Shown: one piece after another, positions 25,144 through 34,075 of the stretch
Layout: each line of letters opens with the position of its first letter
How positions within the stretch are numbered: position 1 is the stretch's first letter
Assembly (NCBI RefSeq): GCF_025151995.1
Contig: NZ_CP102290.1
Span: 2,914,001-2,978,000 of the forward strand
Length of the DNA stretch: 64,000 nucleotides
Direction of reading: 5' to 3'
Source: Ruminococcus gauvreauii
GTDB taxonomy: Bacteria > Bacillota > Clostridia > Lachnospirales > Lachnospiraceae
Program-made: the position numbers and the translations under genes
Notes under the pieces: generated by a model
What the model saw: only the letters and a program-made list of their open reading frames with translations
Databases searched by the model: none
What the model was told of the DNA's origin: nothing

Positions 25144-25241
25144 GGGATCCTCCACAGACATGAGTGTTATCGTAACTTTATCATAAGGGAAAAAATACGG
25201 GAATTCAAGAATTATCAGATCTATATTTTCAAAAGAAACAC

Positions 25242-25386
25242 AAAACAAAAGACCCGCTTATGCGGGTCTTTTGTTTTAATGAGGGGGGAGATAGTGAGTG
25301 GTTAATCAACTATCTGATACGTAGTATACAGGATAAGTGTGTCGAAAGTGTGGAGAAAATCTAAAATAAAACATAAAAATCTTAAG
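25242..25386 (+). repeat. 145-bp terminator-bearing repeat, copy 1
   Basis: It starts with a perfect 16-bp stem (25242-25257 with 25262-25277) with A-rich and T-rich ends, so it can terminate on both strands. A conserved block follows, starting AATGAGGGGGGAGATAGTGA, with a GATAGT...ACTATC inverted pair. An AT-rich tail then ends in CTTAAG. The same order occurs at 25423 and 29489. Confidence 0.8.
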
Positions 25387-25422
25387 CCGAAATAAAAACT
25401 GAGGAGACAGATCTGATGACAC

Positions 25423-25567
25423 AAAAACAAAGACCCGCTCTCGCGGGTCTCTGTTTTTAATGAGGGGGGAGATAGTGAGTGGTTAATCAACTATCTAATA
25501 CATACTATACAGCATAATTGTGATAAAACTATGGATAAATTCTAAAATAAATCGAAATATTCTTAAG
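25423..25567 (+). repeat. 145-bp terminator-bearing repeat, copy 2
   Basis: Same layout as copy 1, 181 bases further on: a 16-bp stem with one mismatch (25423-25438 with 25443-25458), the AATGAGGGGGGAGATAGTGA block and a tail ending in CTTAAG at 25567. It lies just downstream of the minus-strand PucR gene and can act as its terminator. Confidence 0.8.
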
Positions 25568-25591
25568 AAGAAGTAAAAAATACGCAGAACG

Positions 25592-27121
25592 TCACGGGTC
25601 ATTCCTGTTTAGAATGCAGTATCTCAGAATATAGAGGGACATTAAAATATAATGACGGTTTTCCGGGTTATCGTATTCCAGATCGACCACAGCTGAGATT
25701 TTGTCCAGACGATAACTCAGGGTATTGCGATGTATGAACAGGGATTTTGAGGTCCTCAGCAGATTGCGGTCATTGGACAGGTACTGGAACAGCGTGTTGA
25801 TATAGTCTGTACCATTTTCCTGGTCCGTTTCATATAGTCGAAGAACGCCTTCGTGACACAGTTCGAAGATGGAATGCCCCTCTACGATTCTCGAAATAAT
25901 GCTGTAAATACCGTAGTCATCATTGACGAAAATGTGATTATCCGGTGACAGCTTTTGTCCGATCGTCAAGGTTTTTTTGGCCTGCTCAAAATAAATATGC
26001 AGGTTGGTCAGGTCATGAAAGCTTTTGCTGAGAGCTCCGCGAATCTGAAATTTATCGGCGAAGCTGTATAAGTCTCTGCGAATGTCCGTGGTATCCGGAG
26101 CGTGATAGATAGCAGCCAGATAATGTTCCGCTTCGAAAACACTGCAGTCCAGATTTGGGTTCTGGCTTAGATGATTGATGATCAACTGCTTTTTGTATTG
26201 CGAATCTTCTGCACAGTCAATCAGCAGAAGCGCGAAAATATCGTCAATTTTCCAGTCAAAATAGGAAAGCTGATTCTGTATTAAGTCCCGGTTGCATAAC
26301 CGTCTGTTTAATATATCACGTAAAAAACCTTCGTGGAAGGTGCCGAACAGCGTAACATTGCCGGGATTCTTTTCGAGATAGATAGAAAGCATCCGCCCCA
26401 GCACTTCTGCGATTTCAAGATGTGTGCGGGTGGGGGGTGAATAGACTCCGACAATGAACAGATGTGCCAGCAGCTGGCAGCCGTGAAAAATATTTTTGCA
26501 GGTGTAGGGAAGATTGAAGGTTTCTGTCGGATAGGTAAATGCTTCCCGGGTTTTATTCATATAAGCAAGTTCCCCGGTGTCGATCAATTTCCGGACGATA
26601 TTCATCGGCATGTAACCGTATTTGATCTGATAGTTCCAGTTTGCACTGATATCATCCATCAGGGTTGGTGATGTGTGTGCGATAAGTTTCAGTGTGGTAT
26701 CTGCGAGATACACGGTATCACGTGTGACCATATGCGAAAGATTCAGAATGTCTGTAAGGGGGCGCTCTCGTGCGATGGCATCCAGAACAGAGGTTTCCCA
26801 GGACTGGAACTGCCGGAACAGGGATACGACATCGTTAAACAAGTCTGTCATACAGTACTGACAGGGGACAACGATGGCGTGTTCCGGAAAATTCAGGTGT
26901 CCCGGACCGCGCATAATGCAGGAGATGCCCGGGGTTTCAGAAAGAATCCCGGATGTCAAAGAATCATCCAGAATGACGTACAGAACATCCTTTTTCAGCG
27001 AGATACTGCCTGCTGAAAAGATCTGGACCTCCGTCAGCCCGGGACTGGTTGAGCCCATCAGAGATAATGCCGGGTATTGCTCCGCCAATTGTTCATATAT
27101 AAGCCGGAGTGACAGTCTCAT
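25592..27121 (-). CDS. PucR/CdaR-type transcriptional regulator
   Basis: A 509-residue protein. The C-terminal about 60 residues match the PucR helix-turn-helix (LLRTSKSLFIHRNTLSYRLD). The middle resembles the GGDEF-like region of the family, and the N-terminal part is a purine-catabolism-regulator-like sensor region. ATG 27121 has GAGGAGG upstream; the 44 residues before it in frame look non-coding. It is divergent from the MFS-UroD pair and probably controls it through the palindrome at 27230. PucR-family members respond to purines, sugars or other small catabolites; the ligand here is unknown. Confidence 0.88.
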   Translation of the reverse strand: MRLSLRLIYEQLAEQYPALSLMGSTSPGLTEVQIFSAGSISLKKDVLYVILDDSLTSGILSETPGISCIMRGPGHLNFPEHAIVVPCQYCMTDLFNDVVSLFRQFQSWETSVLDAIARERPLTDILNLSHMVTRDTVYLADTTLKLIAHTSPTLMDDISANWNYQIKYGYMPMNIVRKLIDTGELAYMNKTREAFTYPTETFNLPYTCKNIFHGCQLLAHLFIVGVYSPPTRTHLEIAEVLGRMLSIYLEKNPGNVTLFGTFHEGFLRDILNRRLCNRDLIQNQLSYFDWKIDDIFALLLIDCAEDSQYKKQLIINHLSQNPNLDCSVFEAEHYLAAIYHAPDTTDIRRDLYSFADKFQIRGALSKSFHDLTNLHIYFEQAKKTLTIGQKLSPDNHIFVNDDYGIYSIISRIVEGHSIFELCHEGVLRLYETDQENGTDYINTLFQYLSNDRNLLRTSKSLFIHRNTLSYRLDKISAVVDLEYDNPENRHYILMSLYILRYCILNRNDP

Positions 27122-27229
27122 GAAATCTACCTCCTCAAAAATATTCGTATAGGGACATTCTATAGAATATAAGGAAGGTGTGCAAGCGGAACATTCATGA
27201 GGAGCGTGATTGTGCAATTTTGTACAGTT

Positions 27230-27286
27230 TACAATATGAAATTGTATGGTCATGGCATTATTCTGATCAGGCAGGACTGGTATAAT
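27230..27286 (+). promoter_or_regulatory. Candidate PucR operator and MFS promoter
   Basis: The palindrome TACAAT-ATGAA-ATTGTA lies at 27230-27246. A TATAAT -10 lies at 27281-27286 with no good -35, which fits an activator-dependent promoter for the MFS gene at 27330. Confidence 0.5.
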
Positions 27287-27329
27287 ATAGTCATAAAAAG
27301 CAAAAGAAAATCAAAATGGAGGGTTTCAC

Positions 27330-28517
27330 ATGGAAAAGACAAAAGATTCCAGACGGTGGCTGCTGCTGCTTCTGATGCTCGCGGCATTTGCAGTTACTTT
27401 TATGACCAGATTTGTCTGGTCACCGCTCAACACAACGGTAACGGAGGAACTTGGACTGTCAAATGTCGCAGCAGGTTCTTTTATGTCGGCATTTTTTATC
27501 GGCTACGTTATAACACAGATTCCAGGGGGAACACTGGCAGACCGTTTTGGGGTCAAGTATGTTCTGTCGGCAGGTGTGCTTGTGACCGGTCTCGCTTCTA
27601 TTGGAATGTCATTTATCACGGATTATACGCAGGGCATGATCTGCCGTGTCATCACCGGTCTTGGAGCAGGCGTGGTGATGGCGTGCTGCAGTAAAGTTAT
27701 CAGTGAATATTTTGAACAGAAAGACAGGGGGATCGCTTTTGGTATTCTGCTCGTCGGTCCGACAGTGGGACTTACGGTCGCTAACAAACTGGGAGCAAGG
27801 CTGCTGGTCGATTACAGCTGGCAGGCAGCATTTCGCGTAGTTGGCTATATAGCCATAGCAATCGCGATTCTCATATTTGTGACTGTGAAAAATATTAAAT
27901 CAGAAGCAATCGGGCAAAAGGTGACGCTCCTGACGGGACTGAAAATTGTGTTTACGACACGGAACCTGGTCTGTGTCTGCTTCGCCGGTTTTTTCTATAT
28001 GTTTCTGAATCTTGGCGTGTCCACATGGGCCAACACTTATCTGGGCAGTATTGGATATGAAACAGTACAGGCGGCAGGTGTTATGAGCATTTACAGTATT
28101 GGCGGGATTATCGGCTCATTGCTGACCGGGATTATCGTGAAAAAATTCAACATGAATGTAAAATTCTATCTGATAGGAGTATATATCCTGATTGCCGTTG
28201 TGACACTGATTTTTGGTTTCCAGACCAATCTCGGCATTTTGAAGGCAGCAGGCTTTGTCTATGGTTTTGCAACATATCTACCGAATGCACATCTGAATGC
28301 TCTGATCACAAAATATGCTCCGGATCATCTTGCCGGATCAGTGATGGGAGTTCAGAACTGTATCTTTCAGATGGCGTCCATTCTGTCACCGATGGTTGTC
28401 GGCTGGACAGTGGATCTGACAGGAACGTTTAGAACCTGCTGGTTTGCACTGGCGGTAATGCCGGTCATCGGCCTGGCATTCCTGTTTATTTTAAGAGAGC
28501 AGAGGGGAAGAATATGA
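27330..28517 (+). CDS. Major facilitator superfamily transporter
   Basis: A 395-residue protein with about twelve transmembrane segments. The loop 2-3 motif is seen in GGTLADRFGVKYV, and a second ITGLGAGVVMACCS segment is typical of organic-anion and sugar-acid type MFS carriers. ATG 27330 has TGGAGG ten bases upstream. The stop overlaps the next start as ATGA, so it is co-translated with the UroD-like gene. It presumably imports the substrate used with that protein. Confidence 0.92.
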   Translation: MEKTKDSRRWLLLLLMLAAFAVTFMTRFVWSPLNTTVTEELGLSNVAAGSFMSAFFIGYVITQIPGGTLADRFGVKYVLSAGVLVTGLASIGMSFITDYTQGMICRVITGLGAGVVMACCSKVISEYFEQKDRGIAFGILLVGPTVGLTVANKLGARLLVDYSWQAAFRVVGYIAIAIAILIFVTVKNIKSEAIGQKVTLLTGLKIVFTTRNLVCVCFAGFFYMFLNLGVSTWANTYLGSIGYETVQAAGVMSIYSIGGIIGSLLTGIIVKKFNMNVKFYLIGVYILIAVVTLIFGFQTNLGILKAAGFVYGFATYLPNAHLNALITKYAPDHLAGSVMGVQNCIFQMASILSPMVVGWTVDLTGTFRTCWFALAVMPVIGLAFLFILREQRGRI

Positions 28518-29485
28518 TATCAAAAAAGGAAAATGTGTTAAAACTGTATCGCCATGAAATGCCAGAGTTCCTTCCGATTATGGGGGAGGGTATCATCAAT
28601 AATGTTCCGGTCAGCGGTTATCTGGAACGGGCAGCCGGCGGCAGGGATGGCTATGACTGGTTCGGAGTACACTGGATGTGGAAAGAGGGGGAGCCGGCGC
28701 CTGTCCCGGGACCTGATTTTCTGCTGAAAGATATTGCAGATTGGCGTGAGATAGTCAAATTTCCGGATCTGGACCAGTTTGACTGGGAACAAGCGGCAAA
28801 AAAAGACCGGATTTTGGATTTTAACCGCAGGGAAGCGCTACTCTATCAGATGATACACAATGGTATCTTTGAACGTCTCCATACGCTTATGGGATTTGAG
28901 GACGCATTGTGTGCTCTTCTGACGGACCCTGAGGAGGTAAGAGCATTTTTTGAGGCAATGGCCGATTATAAATGCCGTCTGATTGACAAGATTGCCGAAT
29001 ACTACAGGCCAGATATCATCTGCTATCATGACGACTGGGGAACGCAGCGTTCCCTGTTCTTTGCACCGGATATATGGAGAGAGCTGATAAAAGAACCGAC
29101 CAGAAGAATTGTCGAACATGTACACAGCAAAGGAATACTCTTTGAACTTCACAGCTGCGGAAACATCCAGGATCTGATACCGGAAATTGTAGATGAACTG
29201 AAAGTTGACGGACTGAACATTATGAAACTGAATGATATTCCGCGTATGAAAAGGATTACCGGTACGAAAGTGGTTTACAATGTATACTTCGATACTCAGA
29301 AACTGGATGTGATGGAAAGCGCAGGTGCACTGACTGAACAGGCTGTCAGGCAAAGCATTCGTGAAGAAATCATGGAGTTGTCCGAAGGAGGCTGCTATAT
29401 CCCCGCACTTTTGCTGGTACGTCCGGAGTGGACAGAGATTATTATGGATGAGTATGAGTCATGCAGAGAAGAATTATACAAATAG
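28514..29485 (+). CDS. UroD/MtaA-family protein co-translated with an MFS carrier
   Basis: A 323-residue protein of the UroD/MtaA fold. YHDDWGTQRSLFFAPDIWRE and FELHSCGNIQDLIPEIV (HSCG zinc half-motif) are characteristic of the methyltransferase branch. It is shorter than the 23171 paralogue and much diverged from it. The ATGA overlap with the MFS gene shows tight coupling. It may demethylate or otherwise act on the imported compound, with a corrinoid partner outside the window. Copy 3 of the 145-bp repeat starts 3 bases after its stop and provides the terminator. Confidence 0.82.
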   Translation: MISKKENVLKLYRHEMPEFLPIMGEGIINNVPVSGYLERAAGGRDGYDWFGVHWMWKEGEPAPVPGPDFLLKDIADWREIVKFPDLDQFDWEQAAKKDRILDFNRREALLYQMIHNGIFERLHTLMGFEDALCALLTDPEEVRAFFEAMADYKCRLIDKIAEYYRPDIICYHDDWGTQRSLFFAPDIWRELIKEPTRRIVEHVHSKGILFELHSCGNIQDLIPEIVDELKVDGLNIMKLNDIPRMKRITGTKVVYNVYFDTQKLDVMESAGALTEQAVRQSIREEIMELSEGGCYIPALLLVRPEWTEIIMDEYESCREELYK

Positions 29486-29488
29486 AAC

Positions 29489-29637
29489 AAAAAACAAGGA
29501 TCCGCATATGCGGATCCCTGTTTTTTTAAATGAGGGGGGAGATAGTGAGTGGTTAATCAACTATCCAATACCTACTATACATGAAATTTGTGAGGAAAGT
29601 GTGGACATTCCATAAAAGAAACAAAAAGATTCTTTAG
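29489..29637 (+). repeat. 145-bp terminator-bearing repeat, copy 3
   Basis: Same layout as the copies at 25242 and 25423. The hairpin AACAAGGATCCGCATATGCG plus its mirror half lies at 29489-29527 and is followed by a T-run, the AATGAGGGGGGAGATAGTGA block and an AT-rich tail ending near TCTTTAG. The stem sequence differs from the other two copies while pairing is kept. It forms the right border of the PucR-MFS-UroD module. Confidence 0.8.
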
Positions 29638-29691
29638 AAATTATTAAGATGCCGGGAAGGAAATCTGTATGTGTACACGGCCCGTTTCAAG

Positions 29692-29720
29692 TTGAAAAGC
29701 CCTTTTGAGTGTGATATTCT
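29692..29720 (+). promoter_or_regulatory. Candidate murE promoter
   Basis: TTGAAA (29692-29697) and TATTCT (29715-29720) with a 17-base spacer, 63 bases before the murE ATG. Confidence 0.45.
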
Positions 29721-29783
29721 ATAAGATGAGTTAGAATACGCAGAGTATTCTGGCATGAAGCAGATGCAAAACGGAGGTGCGGC

Positions 29784-31241
29784 ATGAAGCTTACAAAATT
29801 ATTGGAACGTCTGGATTATGAGATAATTAACGGAAGTGAAGATGTTGAGATAACGGAAGTGGTGAATGACTCCAGAAAAGCCTGTGAAGGTTCGCTGTTT
29901 ATCTGTGTCAGGGGAGCTGTCGCTGACGGGCATACCTTTGTGCCGGCTGTGGTGAGTCAGGGCGCAAAAGCGGTCGTTGTAGAAGAGGAAGTACAGGTTC
30001 CGGCAGGAGTAACAGTGATAAAGGTTTCGGACAGCCGGTATGCCATGGCGGTGATTTCAGCTGCGTACTTCGGGTATCCGGCGGATAGTCTGCGGGTAAT
30101 TGGGATCACCGGGACGAAAGGAAAGACTACGACTACCTATATGGTGAAGTCCATTCTCGAAAACGCAGGATATAAGGTGGGGCTGATCGGTACGATTGAG
30201 ACTGTTATCGGTGATGAAGTGATCCCGTCGGAAAATACGACTCCGGAGTCATTTACCGTTCAGCAGTATTTCAGGAAGATGCTGGATGCCGGCTGCGACT
30301 GTGCGGTGATGGAGGCGTCTTCACAGGGATTCAAGCTTCACAGAACCGCGGGGTTCACCTTTGATATTGGGATCTTTACCAATATTGAGCCGGATCACAT
30401 CGGTCCAAATGAACATGCTGACTTTGAGGAGTACCTTCAGTGTAAAAGCCAGTTGCTCAGGCAGTGCAGGGTGGGCATTGTAAATGCCGATGACGAGCAT
30501 CTGGAGGCCATGATCAAAGGTCATACCTGTAAGCTGGAGACATTTGGGTTTGCCAAGGATGCGGACCTTCGGGCAGCCAATGCACATCTCATCTCGAAAC
30601 CCGGATATCTGGGTGTCGCATATCAGGTGGAAGGCCTTATGGAGTTTCCGGTCGAAATCGACGTACCGGGAAAGTTCAGTATTTACAATTCGCTGACGGC
30701 GATCGCTATCTGCCGCCATTTCAATGTTTCGGAAAATGATATCGTTCAGGCGCTGAAGCAGGCGAAAGTCAAAGGAAGGATTGAGATGATCAAAGTCTCC
30801 GATGATTTTACGCTGATGATCGATTATGCCCATAATGCGATGAGCCTGGAAAGCCTTTTGACGACGCTGCGGGAATACAACCCGCATCGCTTAGTATGTC
30901 TGTTTGGCTGCGGAGGGAACAGGTCAAAACTACGGCGGTATGAAATGGGAGAGGTGTCCGGCAGACTGGCGGACCTTACTGTCATCACATCAGATAATCC
31001 GCGGGATGAAGAACCGCAGGCGATTATCGATGATATCAAAATTGGGATTCAAAAAACAGACGGAAAATTTGTAGAGATTGCAGACCGGAAAGAGGCAATC
31101 GCCTATGTCATTCATAATGGCGAACCGGGCGATATCATTGTACTTGCCGGCAAAGGACATGAGGATTATCAGGAGATCAGGGGCAGGAAATATCCGATGG
31201 ATGAGAGGAAACTGATTCGGGATATTCTGGAAGGAAAATAG
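29784..31241 (+). CDS. murE: UDP-MurNAc-tripeptide synthetase MurE, meso-DAP type
   Basis: A 485-residue Mur ligase. GITGTKGKTTTTYMV is the ATP-binding loop, followed by the central domain (NTTPES, IGPNEH) and the C-terminal domain. SDNPRDEEP carries the DNPR signature of meso-diaminopimelate-adding enzymes. It adds DAP to UDP-MurNAc-L-Ala-D-Glu in the cytoplasm. GGAGG precedes ATG 29784. It lies 15 kb from the dcw cluster, directly before priA (3-base gap). Confidence 0.97.
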   Translation: MKLTKLLERLDYEIINGSEDVEITEVVNDSRKACEGSLFICVRGAVADGHTFVPAVVSQGAKAVVVEEEVQVPAGVTVIKVSDSRYAMAVISAAYFGYPADSLRVIGITGTKGKTTTTYMVKSILENAGYKVGLIGTIETVIGDEVIPSENTTPESFTVQQYFRKMLDAGCDCAVMEASSQGFKLHRTAGFTFDIGIFTNIEPDHIGPNEHADFEEYLQCKSQLLRQCRVGIVNADDEHLEAMIKGHTCKLETFGFAKDADLRAANAHLISKPGYLGVAYQVEGLMEFPVEIDVPGKFSIYNSLTAIAICRHFNVSENDIVQALKQAKVKGRIEMIKVSDDFTLMIDYAHNAMSLESLLTTLREYNPHRLVCLFGCGGNRSKLRRYEMGEVSGRLADLTVITSDNPRDEEPQAIIDDIKIGIQKTDGKFVEIADRKEAIAYVIHNGEPGDIIVLAGKGHEDYQEIRGRKYPMDERKLIRDILEGK

Positions 31242-31244
31242 CTG

Positions 31245-33470
31245 ATGGAAAAATCATATGCAGATGTGATCGTGGATATTACCAGTGAGAAGCTGGATCG
31301 GACATTTCAGTACCGGATTCCGGAACAACTCAAAAGTTCTGTACGGATTGGAATGCCGGTTCTGGTGCCCTTTGGCAGGGGAAACCGCATGACGAATGCA
31401 TATGTTGTCGGAATTACAGAGAACGCGCAGTTTCAGGAGGACAGGATGAAAGAAATTGCGGCTGTGCCGGAACACCCCGTGGGTGTTGAGACCAGACTCA
31501 TCGCGCTTGCTTCTTGGATGAAGGAGACATACGGGTCTGCGATGATACAGGCACTTAAGACGGTACTCCCCATGAAGCAGGAAATCAAGACGAAGCAGAA
31601 GCGGACGATTCGACTCCTGCAGACACAGGAGGAAGCGCGGGGACTTTTGCAGGAATGTGAGAAAAAGCACCGCACGGCCAGAGCGAGAGTGATAAAGGCG
31701 CTGCTTGAGCGGGGAGAGCTGGATTATGCCCGGGCACTAAAGGAACTGAATATCACGGCCGCCGTACTTGGCCCGCTCAGTGAACGGGGAGTCATCAGTG
31801 TGGAGTCTGAGACACAGTACCGCTCTCCTGAGCTTCCTGAATTTGATGAGGAACCGGAACCGATTCTGTCAGAAGAACAGCGGCATGCCGCGGGACAGAT
31901 TCTTGAAGAGATGAACCATTACATGCCAAAGCCCTGTCTGGTCTATGGGATTACGGGGAGTGGCAAGACCCGTCTTTATATGGAACTCATCGACAGTGTG
32001 CTGCGGGCAGGACGCCAGGTGATCGTCCTGATACCGGAGATCGCACTGACGTATCAGATGGCAGCACGTTTTCGCCGCAGATTCAGGGAGAAAGCGGCAG
32101 TTATCCATTCGCGTATGTCGCAGGGGGAACGATGGGATGCCTTTGCACAGGCCAGAAACGGCCAGGTGCAGGTGATGGTGGGTCCAAGGTCCGCTCTGTT
32201 TACACCTTTTCCGAATCTGGGACTGATCATCATCGACGAGGAACATGAGACCTCCTATAAGAGCGAAGGGACCCCGCGCTATCATGCCAGGGAGACTGCC
32301 GTCATGCGGGCAGCACTGGAAGATGCGGCCGTGGTTATGGGTTCAGCAACGCCTTCCCTGGAAGCGTATTACCGCTGCCTGTCCGGGGAATACCGCCTTA
32401 TTACACTGACACAGCGCTTTGGAAACGGTGTGCTTCCAAGTGTATATACAGTGGATATGAGGGAAGAATTATCAGAAGGAAATACTTCTATTATAAGCCG
32501 GGCACTTCGGGATGCGATTCAGAAGAGACTGGATAACAGGGAACAGACGATTCTGTTCCTGAATCGCAGGGGCTATGCGGGTTTTCTATCCTGCAGGTCC
32601 TGCGGACATGTCGCAAAATGCCCCCACTGTGATGTTTCATTGTCGCTGCACCGGGGCGGAAAAATGGTGTGTCACTATTGCGGTTACACGGAGGCAGAGG
32701 TTTCGGTCTGTCCGTCCTGCGGGTCACGGTTCATTGGAGCATTCAGAGCTGGGACGCAGCAGATTGAAGATATGGTCAGGCATATGTTTCCGCAGGCAAA
32801 AGTGCTGCGTATGGATATGGATACCACGAGAAAAAAGGACAGCTATTCAGAAATACTGTCCGCATTCTCCAGAGGGGATGCCGATATTCTGATCGGTACA
32901 CAGATGATCGTAAAGGGACATGATTTCCCCCGGGTTACGCTGGTTGGTGTGCTGGCGGCAGATCTTTCCCTGAATGCCGATGACTACCGCTGCGCAGAAC
33001 GTACGTTTCAACTGCTGGTTCAGGCGGTTGGACGTGCAGGCCGCGGCGAATCACAGGGAGAGGCGTTTATTCAGACATACCAGCCGGAACACTACAGTAT
33101 CCGGGCGGCTGTGAAGCAGGATTATCCGGCATTTTATCAGGAAGAGATTGCATACCGGATGCTGATGGATTACCCGCCCGCCTGCGCGATGATGGCGGTG
33201 AGCGGCAGTGGAGAGGATGAAGAACAACTGGCTTTGGCGATGCAGTATATCCGGAAATATATTGAGAATGTCAACCGGGACGACCGGCTTTCCATCATAG
33301 GTCCTGCAGATGCGGCCGTCTCTAAAATCCAGGACAGATACAGGAAGGTATTGTATATGAAGCATCCGCAGGAATCGTACCTCGCTGCAGTGAGAATGAG
33401 AACAGAGCAGTATATGGAGATCAACGCGGGATTCCGGAAGTTATATATACAATTTGACCTGCACAGCTGA
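31245..33470 (+). CDS. priA: Primosomal protein N' (replication restart helicase PriA)
   Basis: A 741-residue superfamily 2 helicase. It has the N-terminal 3'-DNA-binding domain, Walker A in GITGSGKTRLYMEL, Walker B as IIIDEEHETSYKS, and a zinc module of four CxxC pairs (CRSCGHVAKCPHC, then CHYCGY and CPSCGS). It restarts stalled replication forks. The start lies 3 bases after the murE stop with GGAAGG upstream. Confidence 0.97.
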   Translation: MEKSYADVIVDITSEKLDRTFQYRIPEQLKSSVRIGMPVLVPFGRGNRMTNAYVVGITENAQFQEDRMKEIAAVPEHPVGVETRLIALASWMKETYGSAMIQALKTVLPMKQEIKTKQKRTIRLLQTQEEARGLLQECEKKHRTARARVIKALLERGELDYARALKELNITAAVLGPLSERGVISVESETQYRSPELPEFDEEPEPILSEEQRHAAGQILEEMNHYMPKPCLVYGITGSGKTRLYMELIDSVLRAGRQVIVLIPEIALTYQMAARFRRRFREKAAVIHSRMSQGERWDAFAQARNGQVQVMVGPRSALFTPFPNLGLIIIDEEHETSYKSEGTPRYHARETAVMRAALEDAAVVMGSATPSLEAYYRCLSGEYRLITLTQRFGNGVLPSVYTVDMREELSEGNTSIISRALRDAIQKRLDNREQTILFLNRRGYAGFLSCRSCGHVAKCPHCDVSLSLHRGGKMVCHYCGYTEAEVSVCPSCGSRFIGAFRAGTQQIEDMVRHMFPQAKVLRMDMDTTRKKDSYSEILSAFSRGDADILIGTQMIVKGHDFPRVTLVGVLAADLSLNADDYRCAERTFQLLVQAVGRAGRGESQGEAFIQTYQPEHYSIRAAVKQDYPAFYQEEIAYRMLMDYPPACAMMAVSGSGEDEEQLALAMQYIRKYIENVNRDDRLSIIGPADAAVSKIQDRYRKVLYMKHPQESYLAAVRMRTEQYMEINAGFRKLYIQFDLHS

Positions 33471-33484
33471 TAAAACAGCAATTT

Positions 33485-33535
33485 GTGACAGTTCAGAGGG
33501 CGGGAATATTGACACCAAAATCAGCTGAACAGTTA
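33485..33535. repeat. Imperfect palindrome related to the 3140 hairpin
   Basis: GTGACAGTTCAG (33485-33496) and CTGAACAGTTAC (33524-33535) are nearly reverse complements and share their core with the 19-bp palindrome at 3140. This suggests a dispersed intergenic palindrome family. A TTGACA inside it (33509-33514) may serve as -35 for def. Confidence 0.45.
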
Positions 33536-33583
33536 CATCAATTTTAATATATGCTGAAGAACATATAGGAAATGGAGGAAATT

Positions 33584-34075
33584 ATGGCAATTCGTAATAT
33601 CAGAAAGATGGGCGACCGTGTACTCACCAAAAAGTGCCGGCCGGTAGAAGAGATGACTCCGAGAATCCGGGAACTGATCGGGGATATGCTGGATACGATG
33701 TATCAGGAATACGGTGTCGGACTGGCAGCTTCCCAGGTAGGGGTGTTGAAAAGGATCGTTGTGATCGACGTCGGCGAGGGACCGCACATACTGGTCAACC
33801 CGGTCATCGTGGAGACGTCCGGAGAGCAGACCGGCGATGAGGGGTGCCTGAGTCTTCCGGGCAAGACCGGAACCGTGACGCGTCCGAATTATGCGAAAGT
33901 AGAGGCTCTGAATGAAAATATGGAGCCGATCGTGCTTGAGGGAACGGAGCTTTTGGCACGTGCCATCTGCCACGAATGCGATCACCTGGACGGCATTATG
34001 TATGTGGAGCATGTGGAGGGGGAACTCCGTGATGTGACCGCGGATGAAGAATATGGAGACGAGGTTGAGGAATAA
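33584..34075 (+). CDS. def: Peptide deformylase
   Basis: A 163-residue metalloenzyme removing N-formyl groups from new proteins. All three family motifs are present: GVGLAASQVG, EGCLSLPG (metal Cys) and HECDHLDG (metal His residues and catalytic Glu). ATG 33584 has GGAGG six bases upstream; an ATG at 33572 does not. The fmt gene starts right after its stop, so the two steps of formyl-Met metabolism are paired. Confidence 0.97.
   Translation: MAIRNIRKMGDRVLTKKCRPVEEMTPRIRELIGDMLDTMYQEYGVGLAASQVGVLKRIVVIDVGEGPHILVNPVIVETSGEQTGDEGCLSLPGKTGTVTRPNYAKVEALNENMEPIVLEGTELLARAICHECDHLDGIMYVEHVEGELRDVTADEEYGDEVEE

Noticed and set aside
25242..25567. CRISPR array or attachment sites for the repeated blocks
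   Set aside because: Only two adjacent copies 145 bases long with a terminator stem, no short regular spacers and no integrase nearby.
29361..29615. Small 84-codon frame across the end of the UroD-like gene and repeat copy 3
   Set aside because: It runs through a terminator hairpin and has no homology or ribosome site.
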